Positions 63,732 through 64,000 of a DNA stretch of 64,000 bases are shown here, piece by piece. Source of the DNA: Actinoallomurus iriomotensis. GTDB taxonomy: Bacteria > Actinomycetota > Actinomycetes > Streptosporangiales > Streptosporangiaceae. The DNA lies in NCBI RefSeq assembly GCF_030269445.1, contig NZ_BSTJ01000011.1:1-64000 (forward strand), given 5' to 3'. Below the pieces are notes generated by a model that did no database searches, was not told the DNA's origin, and worked only from the letters and a program-made list of their open reading frames with translations. The translations under genes and the position numbers were made by a program. Within the stretch, counting starts at the first letter, position 1, and each line of letters opens with the position of its first letter.

Positions 63732-64000
63732 CCGCGGACAGCCGCGCGCCCCGCTCGGTGCTGGTGACCGGGAGCGCCTCTGGCATCGGCGCCGCGGTCG
63801 CGCGGGCGTTCGCCGCGCGCGGCGACCACGTCGTGGGCCTCGACCTGACGCCGAGCCCGGCCGCCCACGTCTCGGTCACCGGTGACGTACGCGACCCGGA
63901 GGTGCACGAACGCGCCGTACGCGCGGCCGGGGAGGCGGTCGGCGGCCTGGACGTGCTGGTACCCAACGCGGGAGTGCACGACGGTGAACTCGGCCTGGAC
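63728..64000 (+). CDS. Short-chain dehydrogenase/reductase, N-terminal part cut by the window edge
   Basis: GTG at 63728 overlaps the CoxG stop (GTGA). The open frame runs to the window end for 91 codons: APRSVLVTGSASGIGAAVAR with the nucleotide-binding TGxxxGIG motif, then VVGLDLTPSP and the NAG motif in LDVLVPNAGVH. These are residues 1-91 of a classical SDR. As the fifth gene of the molybdenum operon it probably oxidises or reduces a ring or alcohol intermediate of the same pathway. Confidence 0.85.

Overview
High-GC, actinobacterial DNA: strong GC bias in third codon positions, GGAGG-type ribosome sites, frequent GTG/TTG starts, actinomycete families such as DUF317, Replic_Relax and IS5/IS427-type transposases. 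The flavour is Streptosporangiales/Actinomadura-like, but the genus cannot be fixed from sequence alone.

Layout. (1) 1-9.2 kb is an accessory region: an IS5-type transposase cut by the window edge, a large NACHT STAND ATPase of the kind linked to defence, a decayed PD-(D/E)xK nuclease, a serine beta-lactamase-fold hydrolase, an HNH-like lipoprotein, a frameshifted aminoglycoside phosphotransferase and a membrane protein with a sigma-like N-terminus. (2) 10.1-19.9 kb is a plus-strand block of poorly characterised genes built round a winged-helix protein, a winged-helix/MoxR AAA ATPase and a VWA protein with an HExxH motif. It also holds three paralogues of an unnamed family defined here by a YARWW motif, and a DUF317 protein. 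(3) 20.1-24.9 kb holds a SUKH (SMI1/KNR4)-like pair, a secreted DUF6973-like protein and a decayed IS5-family insertion sequence carrying a passenger gene. (4) 24.9-36.2 kb is a tightly overlapping minus-strand operon for conjugation: sigma-like regulator, pilin-like VirB2, VirB6/TrbL, PrgI, VirB4, VirD4/TraD, replication-relaxation protein, VirB8-like protein and a transglycosylase/NlpC hydrolase. (5) 36.6-41.4 kb holds a NUDIX hydrolase, a repeat-rich non-coding region, an orphan SPPY DNA methyltransferase, an excisionase and a tyrosine integrase. Sections 2-5 read as one integrative conjugative element. (6) 41.5-51.5 kb is cargo at its integrase end: a secreted alpha/beta hydrolase with a decayed paralogue, and a 2333-residue RHS polymorphic toxin ending in Hint plus a GIY-YIG nuclease, followed by a DUF4259 candidate immunity protein. 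(7) 51.3-55.5 kb is a scar zone: the 3' half of a tRNA-Lys(CTT) gene flanked by arm-like repeats, an inverted fragment of tRNA-Lys(TTT) with the same arm repeat, long non-coding DNA, a DMT-type membrane protein, a pentapeptide-repeat membrane protein and a truncated SMR transporter. (8) 55.8-64 kb looks like ordinary chromosome: an MFS transporter, quinone oxidoreductase, GntR/UTRA repressor and a molybdenum hydroxylase operon (FAD, 2Fe-2S and Mo subunits, CoxG, SDR), with repeated TGTCAT/TCATAC operator-like motifs in front of each transcription unit.

How it fits together: the integrase and excisionase would move the element at a tRNA-Lys site, the type IV secretion operon would transfer it, and the RHS toxin, NACHT protein and methyltransferase are competition or defence cargo. 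The right-hand operon is probably an inducible catabolic unit for an N-heterocycle or aldehyde-like substrate under GntR control.
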